DNA of 64,000 nucleotides from Bryum argenteum (Eukaryota; Streptophyta; Bryopsida; Bryales; Bryaceae). The notes under the pieces were generated by a model that worked only from the letters and a program-made list of their open reading frames with translations, had not been told where the DNA came from and did not search any database. The DNA is taken from positions 18,549,601-18,613,600 of the forward strand of contig CM073322.1 of the NCBI GenBank assembly GCA_037043015.1, in the 5' to 3' direction. This document shows, piece by piece, positions 48,953-60,644 of the stretch; position 1 is the stretch's first letter, and each line of letters starts with the position of its first letter. Position numbers and translations under genes: made by a program.

Positions 48953-49915
48953 CCCTTAAACGCCCAAGATGCCAAAAAACGATATTCTAGATGAAAGGCA
49001 AGAACTTTGAAGAGGCATAACTTCTTTATCTCGACTCCGTTTTGGATAAAATCACTTCGGTTGGGTTTCAAATCTAGTCTAGTTTGTGTGGTAATTTTTG
49101 CATAAATGAAGTATAAATAAATGGCGTGCATTTTGGTGAAGGCAACTCTTTTTTTGAGTTTTCAAACATGGGGCATGTTTTACTGTTGGAGGCAATTATG
49201 AGAAATCAAAAATAGTTTTTCATGAATGTTTTTACATAATCATGATCTTAAGATCAAAATTAAACAACTTTGTAGTTGGAAGGTTTTTAATCCACATACT
49301 TTTGGTATTGGATTTTCAATGATGTTTCTACGATGGAAAAATTGAAAAAGTGGATGATTTTTGAGTAACTATATCTCCTTCATCCGCCGTTGGATTTCAA
49401 CTTTGTTTTTTGGAATAGGTTTAGAATAGAGTATAGTTTAAGTGGTAGAAACCTTGACCCAATTGAAGGTGTCTTGAGGATAAGGCAAGAATTTGAGTGC
49501 AAGGCGTGTAGATTTGGACCCTTTTTCCTTCGTAAATATTTAGGCAATCTCATCCTTGCAAGGTCATTATTTGAGTCAATAATTTTTTTGATGAATCCTT
49601 TTTGTAAAATAGTGTTGTTGAGATGAGGCTGAACAACTTTGTAGTTAGTGAATTTTTCATTGCAATATGTTTGTTGATAGCATTTTCACTTCAAAGTGAA
49701 AATGTTGAAATTTTGTGATCTTTTTTGTGTACTAATATGTTAAGATCTTGCAATCCATAAGGCCTCATGACTCCAAATCAGACCCACATGACCTACAACA
49801 AGTATACTACAAGATTGTGCGGTTGAGATCTAGATAGCTTGCCTTCATTTTCATCTATGACTCTTTGCAAAACATTATGTTTCTATGCTCTAGACCCCCT
49901 TTGGGCGTTTAAGGG
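48953..49915. mobile_element. TTAA MITE, family C (963 bp)
   Basis: Perfect 15-bp inverted ends CCCTTAAACGCCCAA / TTGGGCGTTTAAGGG. TTAA is at the left (48949-48952) and TTGA at the right (49916-49919). The interior aligns in the same orientation with 62734-63704. An open frame of 78 codons at 49390 has no transposase features. Confidence 0.87.
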
Positions 49916-50045
49916 TTGAACTTAAATTGCCCTTTGTTCATTCTAGAGTTGAAACCTAAAGTTTTGAGATGAAGGTTCTATACTCGAATTTGTTTACCAC
50001 CTACATTTTGTGGTTAAAGGGGCACCTTGTAAAACATTTAGGCGG

Positions 50046-50089
<44 letters not shown>
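50046..50089. repeat. Poly-A tract (44 nt)
   Basis: Uninterrupted run of 44 A residues. It is immediately followed by TTAACCCTTTAAA and, 60 bp on, TTAGGGG, perhaps a heavily deleted TTAA element. Confidence 0.9.
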
Positions 50090-50093
<4 letters not shown>

Positions 50094-50352
50094 TAACCCT
50101 TTAAATAGACTGCCAGAAATTCCAAGAACCCATTTTGGCTTTTATGGATACTTAGGGGTAAAGGGATACTTTATATGGGAAGTCGAGGTGTACTGTACAC
50201 GGGGCCAATGGAAACAAAAATCCTCTCAACGTGATTGGGCCCCTTTTTGTTGTTAAAGAAAAATCCAATCACATAAGGAGGATTTTTTAATTTCATCGAC
50301 TCCATGTACAAATCAGTTCTCTATGTAAAGCATTCTTAAGGGTAGATATTAA

Positions 50353-50611
50353 CCCCTAAATTTCCTTGTCGCAAAACAATTTAAGTCACAAAATTTGACC
50401 TTCGTCTGGATTAAGCTCAGAAAATCTCAATCTAAGCATTATTTAGAATATTCAACCGTAAGATCTCAAAGCTCGCTTGACATTTTTCTCACGTACCGAA
50501 TTTGAACCGTTCATTCTTCTTCATTTGTGAGATTATAATGGTCAAAGTTGGCTGAGTTTTCTCCTGCGGGAACCTCCAAAACCTGTTTCGGGTTTTAAGG
50601 AAAGTTAGGGG
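50353..50611. mobile_element. TTAA MITE, family A (259 bp), inverted
   Basis: Bounded by TTAA at 50349-50352 and 50612-50615. Ends CCCCTAAATTTCC / GGAAAGTTAGGGG are inverted repeats with one mismatch. The interior is the reverse orientation of 29804-30064 (AATATTCAACCGTAAGATCT, TATAATGGTCAAAGTTGGCT). Confidence 0.85.
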
Positions 50612-50615
50612 TTAA

Positions 50616-52154
50616 CATGTATGGTAATCAAGTTTTTACTTCAATAGATATAGAGAGTGATGTTGAAGGGTAAAATGCCAAAAATGATGTACGATAATAT
50701 TCATGCTTGAGAAATTGATAAAGACAGTATCGATCTCTTCCAAAAGCCAAAATTCTTGAAATTAAAAGTAATCAAATGCATGCAAGAAAAGAAAAATCAT
50801 TATTGATTAGTAAATATGTTCATTGTTACAAGGAATATTTCTTGTTGGTGTCAACCATATTTCATATACACACGTACTTCTACTTATTTCCATGCATATC
50901 CTAAATATGAATACTTCGTAGTACCAAATTAAATTGTCACGTACTTCCAAATTTGCACGCAAGAAGATTCTCGTCACCATGTATAGGTTTGCAAAAAGTC
51001 AAAGTATCAATAATTGAGCTAGTCTAGCAAGTACTGTATGCAAGTAAAGGTATTTAAACAAGTGTTGTACACAAATTGACTCTGGAAGGGTCAAAATATG
51101 GACTCATTCACGTCTCACGCTTGGAAATATTCGTTAGAGTTAGCCTCGATGGAAGGCGAAGGCAACAGTCAGTAATGTGAGGCCCCGAGCGAATGCCACT
51201 TGCCGATGAATGGCGATGAGTTCATGCGCATGAACGCCATAAATGCTGCAAACTACTTCGGCGCAACTTCGGGCGTACATGAACTTGCAAGCCTCGGAGG
51301 TTTTTGAGGTCAACGAGATTAGGGGGGAGCCTTTTTGTGCAAACAAACTGCCAGGATACATGAGATGCCTGATCGCAAACCGAGATCCACACTGCAGATA
51401 CTGTTCACCAAATTGGAGCCAAAAGCTTACACTCAGCTCCCGAAAGTTTAAAGCGAAGGGCAGCAAGGCGAACCGAAAGCGAAACCAACCAAGCAATTGC
51501 GACGGAATATCTGGACCCAATTCGCTTGCTCCTGAGGCTCATTATGAATCCCTGTCGGTTTCGACACCATCGCCTTTTCCCCTAAAGCTTCTCGAAGGTC
51601 CAATCCAAACTCCGAGGAACGTCGTGCATCTCTGCACCTAAAAGTTAGCCTAGCTAGGATACTGCCCATGGGTGCGTTAACTTTACAATCATATCCACAT
51701 TTCTGCTTGATAACAGCTACATTCCTTTTCGGAGTCATTAGCTAGATCTACTGCTTGCAAACATTTCACCCGTAGACAATATATTATCAGTTATACCTGC
51801 AATTTAGGGTTCTTTTAGGGTACTTCTAGCATGATAGAATGACCACTTGTTAACTGAAACCAGCTCAAATTGCTATTCACCTTGAGGGCACACTCAAAAT
51901 CCACTACGTGTCCGCTCTTTTGGCATGCACGGGAACTTCTCGGCAATCTTCTTTGGAAATTGTTTTCGATGTCACAACAAAATCTGCTGCCGAATACGAG
52001 AGGAGAGAACAAGCAACGAGGAACGCATGTGGATGGGAACAATGAAGAACTTGTGATGGAAACTCATGCATTGCAAGTATGGGTGGGGTTGTAAAACTAT
52101 GAAGGGCTCTCCGTTCCAGAAAGCGCACAAAAGAGCCTGGTTTTGGGGCAATGC
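50616..52154. other. Spacer with a GC-richer island
   Basis: AT-rich to about 51100. From 51130 to 52100 the composition is more gene-like, and frames of 96-132 codons overlap on both strands, but none shows a recognisable domain, signal peptide or convincing exon pattern. It may be a gene remnant. Confidence 0.35.
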
Positions 52155-52352
52155 TTTGTGGCAGCTACCAAGGAGGCACCCTAGAATCCATGGGGACCTC
52201 CCAAGGCCGTTTTTGATAATTTTGAATTCAAATTTGAGGTCTGCAACCCCAAGTTACTCTTGGAGGCCTACTCCTTGGCATTTAATGTCTATACATCAAA
52301 AAATTAGGGGGCTCATTACCCCTCCTCCATCCTCCTTGGTAGCTGCTACGAA
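52155..52352. mobile_element. MITE-like element with 22-bp TIRs (198 bp)
   Basis: Arms GCAGCTACCAAGGAGG (52161-52176) and CCTCCTTGGTAGCTGC (52331-52346) are perfect 16-bp inverted repeats. They extend outward to 22 bp with two mismatches (TT.GT.GCAGC). The AT-rich centre has no coding potential. No target duplication was clear. Confidence 0.65.
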
Positions 52353-53518
52353 CGCTTACCCCTGGTTTTGAGTGCCAATACGGAGAGCAGAGTCGCCATG
52401 CCCTTGCAGTTAAGATGCGCTGGTTCTTTCTACCCAATCGAATTACCTCCATGTTGGAACAGAGTGTATGGACTCCGGATGCCCAGCACCACTCCGTAAC
52501 GGCATCTTCCACTGCTCCGTGTGGAGCCAAGTGAGCCCGGGCATCCTCGAGCCCCGTCCGAAGTAAAGTGCAAAAGAAATCAACAATGGATCCCAGACAC
52601 TTATTTTGGTAAAATCTGGTGTTAATCCTTGATTTGGAGCTTCCCACTTTTATCCCTTGCAAAGTTACATCATAAAGTAAGCCCTATTTTTACCTTTTCT
52701 CTGAAACGGTCAATGTGCACAAAGTGCGGTCTAGATCTTAGTGATATCTGAGAGATTCTGTAGCCAACTTATATTTGATGATTGTCGTCTTTCGATGTGA
52801 GTGAGATTCCTTCATGAAGCCTAGTCTGGTCATGAATTGAAGAAGATGATTTACAAGATACCTCCTCCATTCGTCATTGTAGTATATGAAGTGGGTTTGT
52901 TTTAATGAATCTTGTGCAACATTGATGCATGTGAAGATGTATGTCGAAACATGATCCAGAGGTTGTGTGTCAAGCAATCTTGCATACCTTGATGGTAGGT
53001 CACACAATAAAGAAATCATGATAATGAGCAAAGCTGGAGATACATATTGATAAGTGTTGGTTTGAGTCAAGATCAAGGCAAAACAGGAGGAGGGAGAACC
53101 CCAACTATAACATGTGGGAGAAAGTCATGTTGCTTTGAATGCTATTACATATTTAAGGCATACCAATGGCATGTCAAACACTCATAGTATAGGCTTTAGA
53201 TGTGCTTGGAATAAAAATGTTCTATTGTGGAAACACCATAAACCACCCCACCCCCTGTAAATTAATAGATTTGTAAACATACTCTAAAACCTTGCCATGT
53301 TTCCTAGGATTGGAGAATGCTTGTCACTTCTTGATTGGTACACTACTAAATGGAATTTGCCATCAAATTGCAAATGTAGTTGGGGTTAGTGTCAAACAAC
53401 TTTAAAGATTTGTTTGATGCTACTAACTACCTCACTATCTGAATTCTCGTATAAATTTATGTTCTATTAGGAATCGTGAAACCACTTAGCTTCGGTTCAT
53501 CATATACAATCTTCTTCT
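52353..53518. other. Spacer without a recognised gene
   Basis: Antisense frames of 112-126 codons have low-complexity composition and no domains. Nothing else is visible. Confidence 0.4.
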
Positions 53519-53529
53519 TTTTTTTTTTT

Positions 53530-53561
<32 letters not shown>

Positions 53562-53663
53562 TTTTTTTTCCATCCTTTATCTTTTATAAAAAATAAAAAA
53601 ATAAAAAAATAAAAAAATAAAAAAATAAAAAAATAAAAAAATAAAAAAATAAAAAAATAAAAA
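53519..53663. repeat. T-rich tract and (ATAAAAA)n microsatellite
   Basis: A nearly pure T run (53519-53569) is followed by about ten copies of a 7-bp ATAAAAA unit (53587-53663). Poly-Lys and poly-Phe frames across it are artefacts. Confidence 0.93.
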
Positions 53664-54963
53664 TCAACATTCAATATTATTGATTGAGAACACCATAAAT
53701 TCTTCTCATCATCCGCATACAATTTACTTCAATCTTATTAATCTTTATCCCCTTAAAGATTGTCAAATTACATTGATAATTTGACCAATTTGGACTTGCC
53801 CTATATAATAAAGTGGTGTCTGTCATGCACAATCTCCTAAAACTACAAAATTAGTCCCCTAAAAATTAAAATCGACCAATCATGGAGCTCGATGGGGTGC
53901 TTGTGAGTTGTGACCTGCCTAAATGGTAGAAAAGAGTGTTGGCGCGGAAAAGTATCAAAAGTGATTCTCAGAAAAATAATGGGCCAAGAGTGAGCCAGGG
54001 CATTGAGGCGACGGAGGAGTTATGGGCCTAGCCCTCGCAAGATTGAAACTATTCTTCAATCTACACGTTTGTGCCCGCTAGCCATATCACGCACGCAAAC
54101 TTACTAAGGAGGAGGATGGGGAAGATGCTCTAGTAAAAGATTCTCAGTTTTAAGATGCCTTAGAAAGAATGAGTTTTGAATGAAGCGGTGTCGTCGTCTT
54201 CCGACTGCTATTATAAATCGAGATCGTGATCCACAATGCCATGGTGCTAAAGTAGCCTCGGTGTAGTGTGCCACTAGGGTATACTCATACGATGTAAGTG
54301 GACCATGTTTCCATTAGTGCACTATAAGTTCCCTTGTCCAACCGGTTTTATGTGAAACTATCCTGGCAATTGTCTCATTTTCTATTGAGATTAAAAAAAA
54401 TCTGTAATTTTCTTTGGTTTTTAGACGGTGTTTCCTAGAGTCAAACAGCTAATAGGTTATTTCCATAAGCTGATAATAAACTAGCCGTCGATTTTCCCGA
54501 TCATCGCTCAGAGGACGTGGAATGCTAAGGACTGTACTAGTCCTCAGTTCAAGTCCTAATTTTGCACCCTTTTTTTTCAAACTCAACTCTCTGTAAAAAC
54601 GGGAGTATTCTGTAAAGCATGGCTCCAAAGTTCGGCAGTACAGCTTGAATGTGGTGGAGTGGCCATCTTCATTCTCCATTTCTGACCAAATGATCAGTAC
54701 TGTACCTTTGAACCTACACTAATATTCCTATCCATATATATATATATATATATAAACACCTTGCGGAAGTCAATGGGATCCTAAATTGTAGGGTAAATAT
54801 GATATCTTTCACTCCCTGTACGACCAACGATGTTGTGGGAGTGAAGTATGGAGAGTGTATACTTTTGAGTTGTCAAGAAATGTCGCATAATGTTCATGAG
54901 AAAATTAGCTGATCCATAGATGCTCTTCAACCTTGATGAAACTGATCTTCTTGAGAAGTCTAA
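53664..54963. other. Spacer between the simple repeats and family-E copy 2
   Basis: No supported gene. A short AT run lies near 54737-54756. A GATGCTC motif at about 54124 resembles a Harbinger-type end, without a found partner. Confidence 0.4.
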
Positions 54964-55478
54964 AGGTACCTTTACACTGTGGACGAAGCGCCATGACCAT
55001 GAAAAATATGATCATATTCATGGTCATGGCTCTCGGCCAAGAGTCGTGACTATGATAAATCAAAAGTGGAATTTTGAGTGGCTTCGTCACTCTTGTAGTG
55101 TAAAGTGGATTTGGACAAGGACAAGTTTAAGCTCAATTTTCTTATATATATCATCGTCATATCTCTTGTACTCTCCCCTTTTTCCTCCTTTGTTTTTAAA
55201 TGATTGAACACTAGCCAATCAATGAGTTTTGAGCCTCATGGTCTCCTTGATTGCAATTGAGTCAAGGCATTTGCTTCTCCTAAACTATAATCAAGAAGAC
55301 CATGAAAACATTATCCATTGTGGAAAATTCAGCACACTTTGGGGACCACAAAGTTAGTGGTCATTCTTCTTTTTTGAAGATAGTGTAAAGCCAAATGAAA
55401 CCAAGATCACTTTACTCTCCAATCACAAATTTTAAAAGGCAGTGGTCAATCTTCTCAATCCATAGTGGAAAGCAACCT
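54964..55478. mobile_element. TIR element, family E copy 2, uninterrupted (515 bp)
   Basis: Ends AGGTACCTTTACACTGTGG and CCATAGTGGAAAGCAACCT are imperfect inverted repeats. Aligns with 24192-26030 on both sides of that copy's 1.3-kb insertion. The TTAA at 55127-55130 is the unoccupied version of that insertion site. Confidence 0.75.
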
Positions 55479-55703
55479 TGAAGGTACTTTCTCACTTGGC
55501 TTTGCTAATAATGTTCCGAGGAGTGTTGTAAAAATTATCAACAACTAGAGGTCCAATGTGTTTCCCATTTCACAATTGCGGACTTCACATCTACTAAAAA
55601 ACCTTATTTAATTATGATACTTCCATCCAAGAGTTGTTGGATTTCAATGAAAGAACACACTAGTATAAAAGAAACATGAATAAAGCAAACAATGTCAATT
55701 TAA

Positions 55704-56310
55704 CCCCTAAATGGTTTGACTCATTTGTAGTAAAATGAACACATCCTCAAAAGCATTGTCATAGGTGGAGGTAAAAGTGTGTTATCCAAATCTCAACCGT
55801 ACAATCTTGTTGTAGACATATTGAACATCATGTGGGTCAAATTTTGAGTCATGAGGCTTCATAGATTGCGAGATCATAATGTATTAATACTCAAAAATGA
55901 TCACATAATTTCATCATTTTCACTTTAAAGTGAAAATGCTACCATTAGACTTATTGCAATGAAAAAGTCACCAATTAGAATGTTGTTCACCTTCATCTCA
56001 GTAGCATCCTTGAACAAAAAAAAACCATGAGAAAAATTTCTTTGTGCAAATTATGGCCCTGCAATGGTGAAAACTGCCCTAAATTCTACAAAGGAAAAAA
56101 TGTCTAAAACTAGGCTGTTGTCACTGAAATGCATGCCATTAATTCATACTTCATTGTGTGGGTCTGAGATTTTTATGACATGAACTAAACTTGATTTGGG
56201 ACCCAACCCAAGTGATTTCGTCCAAAACGGAGTCCGGATGAAGAAGGTATGGCTCTCCAAAGTTTCTGTCATCCAGAATGTCGATTTTCGACATTCGGCC
56301 CGCTTAAGGG
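55704..56310. mobile_element. TTAA MITE, family C (607 bp), inverted, internally deleted
   Basis: Bounded by TTAA at 55700-55703 and 56311-56314; ends CCCCTAAATGG and CCCGCTTAAGGG. The interior is the reverse of 62734-63704 but lacks about 350 bp. Confidence 0.8.
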
Positions 56311-56696
56311 TTAAAGAAGTTGACAAAATTTCACAAAGAAAGTCAGTGGCTAGGTTCTTTATATATAAGCTTCTAAAGGTACTCCTGCTCAAAATTCCTA
56401 TTATTTTTTTACATATATTTTGTTCTCCTGTAATTATTAGTTTCCAATAAGGCTTTTAAATTTCTCTACAGTCATATACATTTTTGAAAAGAAAGAAAGA
56501 AAGAAAGAAAAACAAATTCCAAGTTACCCAATGACAAGTACACTAGTGCATATGTGATCTTGGTAGAGGGAACGAGTAGACCCAAAGTAACACAAAAGAT
56601 CCAAGGATATAAGCTTGGGTCCTTTGTGCCACTTGTGGCCTACTTGTTCCCTTTATTCAAGCCACACATGGACTATGGACTAGTGGTAGGATTGAG

Positions 56697-56857
56697 AATC
56701 CTTTACACTCTGATAGAGAAGTCCACGAATCTAGAAATTAAGAAGAAAATCTCAAATGTGACTAGTTGAAATTAAGGTTCTTGAATGTGATCGGTTGAAA
56801 ATGAAATTCTCAAGCGACTAGTAGCCTTCTCCACCGTAGTGTAAACCAGCTGTTACC
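56697..56857. mobile_element. Small TIR MITE related to 26534-26690
   Basis: Ends GAATCCTTTACACTCTGATA and CACCGTAGTGTAAACCAGCT are imperfect inverted repeats. The interior shares GTGATCGGTTGAAAATGA-type text with the copy at 26534. Confidence 0.5.
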
Positions 56858-57749
56858 ATTGTGATGATTAGGATGAGTGGATTGACTTCCTATACACTCT
56901 ATTTTTAGACACTCTATTTTATGTCAGCAAGTTAGGACAGTGCACACGATCAATACTGTATGCTGTACGTAAGTGTAAGTACAAATCGGTGGTGGGGGAA
57001 CTGTGGAAGCACTGTTGCGGAAGGAAGGATGGTCGTAGATAGCATGATGAAATAATAAATTATTGAAGTACGCGAGTGCGAGCGACGGAGGTCGGCAAAT
57101 TTGGAGTTACCAAGTACAACAGAAGGGATCCAATCCTTCCCATGTCTGTCTGCGCGGGCCCGGGTGGAGGCAGTGAAATCGGCGGCCCTAGCTCCCGGCC
57201 ATCCTACGGCGCGCACGCCTGGCGCGTCGGCCGCTGCGAAGTCCGGTCCGATTGTCACGTCTCCTACTCGCCTGGCCTGGCCCCGGCCCCTACCACTAGA
57301 CTTCCTGCCTGGGCCCCGCAGGCTGGCATTTTGGCTCTCCGCTCCGCTCCGCTGCACCTTTGCACCCGCACCCGTTGGTCAACCGTTCCTGGAGTTCCCA
57401 GTTTCGCCCATTTCGACCTCCTCGTGCTCCGCATGCTTCCTCTCCCGCAGCATCTGCCACCCCTGCACACGTCCGAATCCCTTTCCAGCCCCCCCAGTTC
57501 CCATTTTGACCTCGGTGCACCCGCAGCACCATCCCAGCTCCTTCTCCCAGCTGGCTAGCTTCATCTGTTTATCTCTCCCTTTTTTTTTTCTTTTTTTTGA
57601 AAATCCATCACCTTTGTCCCTGCTGTCTGGCTCGCCATTACTGCTACCGGCCTCGTGTGTTCCTCTCTCAGAATGGTGCTCACTCGTTTGCAATGGCGAT
57701 GGTGAATGCCTGATTGAATGAAGCGGATTGTGTTGTCCGTAATGTCTGA
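56858..57749. other. 5' flank and GC-rich leader of the IRKI-like gene
   Basis: The first 200 bases are AT-rich. From about 57060 to 57740 the sequence is GC- and CT-rich, with pyrimidine tracts (57576-57598), as in a long 5' UTR or promoter. Frames of up to 206 codons here are Pro/Ala/Ser-rich by composition and overlap antisense frames, so I do not call them genes. Confidence 0.45.
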
Positions 57750-60644
57750 ATGGGACGGACAATGCAGATTTCAAAGCCAGAGAGGGGCTCGGGACGGAAA
57801 CATGTGATTGGCACTTCCATGAGCTCCAAAAAACGAGCTGTAGGCAAGCGCGCTACGCTCTCGCAGGAAGACTACTCGATCTTCTCTCCAGTAAGCATTG
57901 GCACTGGCAGGGAATCACTCTTCTGCGATCTGTAATCTATGTAATCCAATCGGGGCAAGACTGGGAGTTCAGGGTTGTTGTACTAGTTGATTTTGATCGG
58001 ATTTGTCTGTGTTATTGTTTTTGTTGCGGTTTTAGGTTCTGTGTCCGGCTGTCGTCAGTTGGGTGAAGGAGCCGGATTCGGCTGGTCAGAGTGTGGAAGA
58101 CATTGAGCTTCCTTATCCAACCAAGCCCACGACGAAAGGAGTGATGAGCGACAGGAGTCTACCTGACTACCAGGATGCGGTGGCAGACTTCCAAGATTCT
58201 GATTCACCGGCATTGTGGAAGGAGATTCATACTGATATCAGCACGGACCATCCTGAGTTTGAGCAAATGCATCCGTTCCATCCGAACGTTTTTCTAGAGC
58301 GCAGCAAGAACCCGAGTGGTGGCAGTGGCCCTCTCACGCCGGACAACACGTCGCCGGATATTAGTGGGCATTTAGAAATGAGCGTGGACAGCAGCACCAA
58401 TGCATCGGTGCGGGCAGCGATGAAGAACTCGCGTAGCAAGTACGTGGTTTCATCTTCCAGCCCCGACGAATTCTACGCGCGAGAGCGTGCAAGCGTCACG
58501 AGCTCCCCGCAGCACTCCAGCATGTGGAGCTCCCCTCATCACCCTACCCCCTCCAATCCTGCCCCCGCGGGCATCCCAGCGTCAAAGTCCAACTTTGGTT
58601 GGCTCACTCCCACGCGAGCTCTCACCCGGACTTCAGATCCTCGTAGCCCCGAATACTCTAAACCTCCGCTCCCGCACCCGCGCGTGATGTCACCTTCTCA
58701 CATGGCGCCACCAGCCGCAGAGCCCTGGTCGTCACCTCCCAAGAGTAACGTCACTGCTAGTACAATGAAACTGAAGCGACAATCCAAACTACAGCAGCAG
58801 CAGGAGAAGTCGCAGCTGCGCAAGGAGAGTTCGTCCCCTTCGTCCCCTTCAGTTGCTTCCAACACTTCGAACGTTACGGTTGAGAAGCCGGAGAAGCCGC
58901 CAGGGAAGGGCTGGAAGAACTTGTCTCGCTCTATCTCTCCTATCTTTGCAGGCAAGAAATCTGAAACCTTGCGGGAGGTCGCCAGAGAGCAGTCCAATGG
59001 GTCGTTCTTGGGGGGTAGCAATCGACGACCGGTTTCTAATGGGCCTGCGAACAGTGCCCCCGTCGCAAGTTGGAGCAATGGCCCTGCCCTCAGTGCTCCT
59101 GTCGTCGGCTGGAGCCGCGCCGGCAGCGGTGATGGTCCCATTGCCACCCCGGACTCTGATTACTCAGGTACTGCGATCGTTGCTGCCAACTTTCGTAGAG
59201 TTTAGGGTTTGGCATGCAGATGTTTCATTCGCAACTGAGAGTGGACATTGACGTTTCCATCATTTCCAAACTGATTATCATCTTGGCAATAGCACCTCGT
59301 TGCATTTAGCACCAAGTTGTGATTGTCTTAATCATTATTCTAGTTTTTTTCTTGATGAGATAAAGGCTGCGATGTTTTAAGCTTCTGCACGTACTTCACC
59401 TTCTATATTCCACTAAGAATTCTTCCAACATAGCAGCTACCGTGGTTGTAACAGGAGACGTTACCTATCCTCCGGAGCTGAATAGAGCTGGAAGCATCAA
59501 CATGAAGACAAAGTCACAAAGCAGGTTCAGTTTTCTGGGATGGGGGAGGAAAAAGGGTAACAGCTCGAAAGTAAACGAGTTGTTTCAGAATGCGGATCAA
59601 GGCGCCGTGAAAGGCAAGTTGGATTCAAACTCCTTCAAGGTCATGGACTACACCATCAAGACGTTGCAGTTCAAGCTGGAGCAAGCGAAGAAGAACGAGC
59701 TGGCCACAGTGAACGAGTTCAAAGCGTTGCAAATCGCCATGGATGCCACAGAGGGGAAATTCAAGCAGCTGGAGCAACGGTGCCACGACCTGGAAACCGA
59801 ATTGGGTCAGCTCAAAGCAGAACCAAAGGAAGTCGAGCTCGACTACGAGATCGCCAAGCATCGGCGCCAGAAGACAGGCAACGGACTGAGCAAAGCCGGT
59901 CACGGGTTCAGCACGCTGGATGTCACACCGCAGCTATTTCAAAAAGCATTCGAGGAATCGAAGCTCAGCATCAAGAAACTGGCTTCCGCGTTGTGCACCC
60001 ACATTCGGGAGGCCGGCGAATCGGCCACGCAGGTTATCACCTGGCTCCTTGAGCAGCAGAAAGACGTGAGCGACTGGGTGACTAAGATGCCCCGGAACGT
60101 CATCATCCTCTTCTTCGAATCGTTTCTGAACCAAGTCCTGTTCGAGAGCTTCGAGAACGTCACCTTCGAGCCGAACGGGTCGTCGCCGATATGCGACCCC
60201 GACGCGCTCAAATCCGCCTGCTGCAAAGCTTTCCTTGAGCTTCGGAAACAGGAGTGGGCGGCCATCGAGAAGTCGTTGGGGAAACCGGGATCCACGATTG
60301 TGAACGCCACGTTCCACCGCTTCTTCGTGATCCGTATGGAGCTTATTCTGTCGCAGCTGACCAAAGTGGCGGACAAGGAGACCTCGCTGTCGCTGCTGGC
60401 GTGTTTCTTCAACGCCTTCAAGTCTGTGTGGCTCCTGCACCACCTCGCGTTCGCGCACGAGGTTCCCGTCACTATATTTCGCGTTTCCATGGGCGCAGAA
60501 TTCGATCCTCGCTTCATGGAGCAGTTGACCACGACCGAGGAGGACGCCACTCGCTCCAAGATCAGCGTCATGGTCAACCCGGGTTTCATTGTAAATCGAC
60601 ACACAATCAAGTGCCAAGTGTTTTGTAGCAGTAAATACCAATAA
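57750..60644 (+). CDS. IRKI/GIL1-like protein (plant DUF641-type)
   Basis: Three in-phase exons, 57750-57890, 58036-59167 and 59437-60644, encode about 826 residues. The N-terminal half (about 1-425) is Ser/Pro-rich and basic with a short Gln run (KLQQQQEK), and is probably disordered. A coiled coil follows at about 492-556 (MDYTIKTLQFKLEQAKKNEL, KQLEQRCHDLETELGQLKAE). The C-terminal half (about 572-826) is the conserved IRKI/GIL1-type region, with TPQLFQKAFEESKLSIKKLA, NATFHRFFVIRMELIL, HHLAFAHEVPVTIFRV and the terminal VMVNPGFIVNRHTIKCQVFC. Family members in flowering plants interact with receptor kinases (IRKI) or act in gravitropism (GIL1). The first ATG (57750) and a second at 57762 are both possible starts. 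The N-terminal half is longer than I expect for flowering-plant relatives. Confidence 0.88.

Noticed and set aside
49969-50256. 95-codon frame with a poly-Lys run
   Set aside because: Spans the 44-nt poly-A tract; it is an artefact.
51140-51641. Overlapping frames of 126 (-) and 132 (+) codons
   Set aside because: No recognisable domain on either strand and no exon partners; noted only as a GC-richer island.
52282-53076. Antisense frames of 126 and 112 codons
   Set aside because: The first runs through the right arm of the 52155-52352 inverted repeat; the second has no domain or splice context.
57101-57721. 206-codon open frame upstream of the IRKI-like gene
   Set aside because: Pro/Ala/Ser-rich by base composition, overlapped by other open frames on both strands, no domain, and located where a GC-rich leader is expected.
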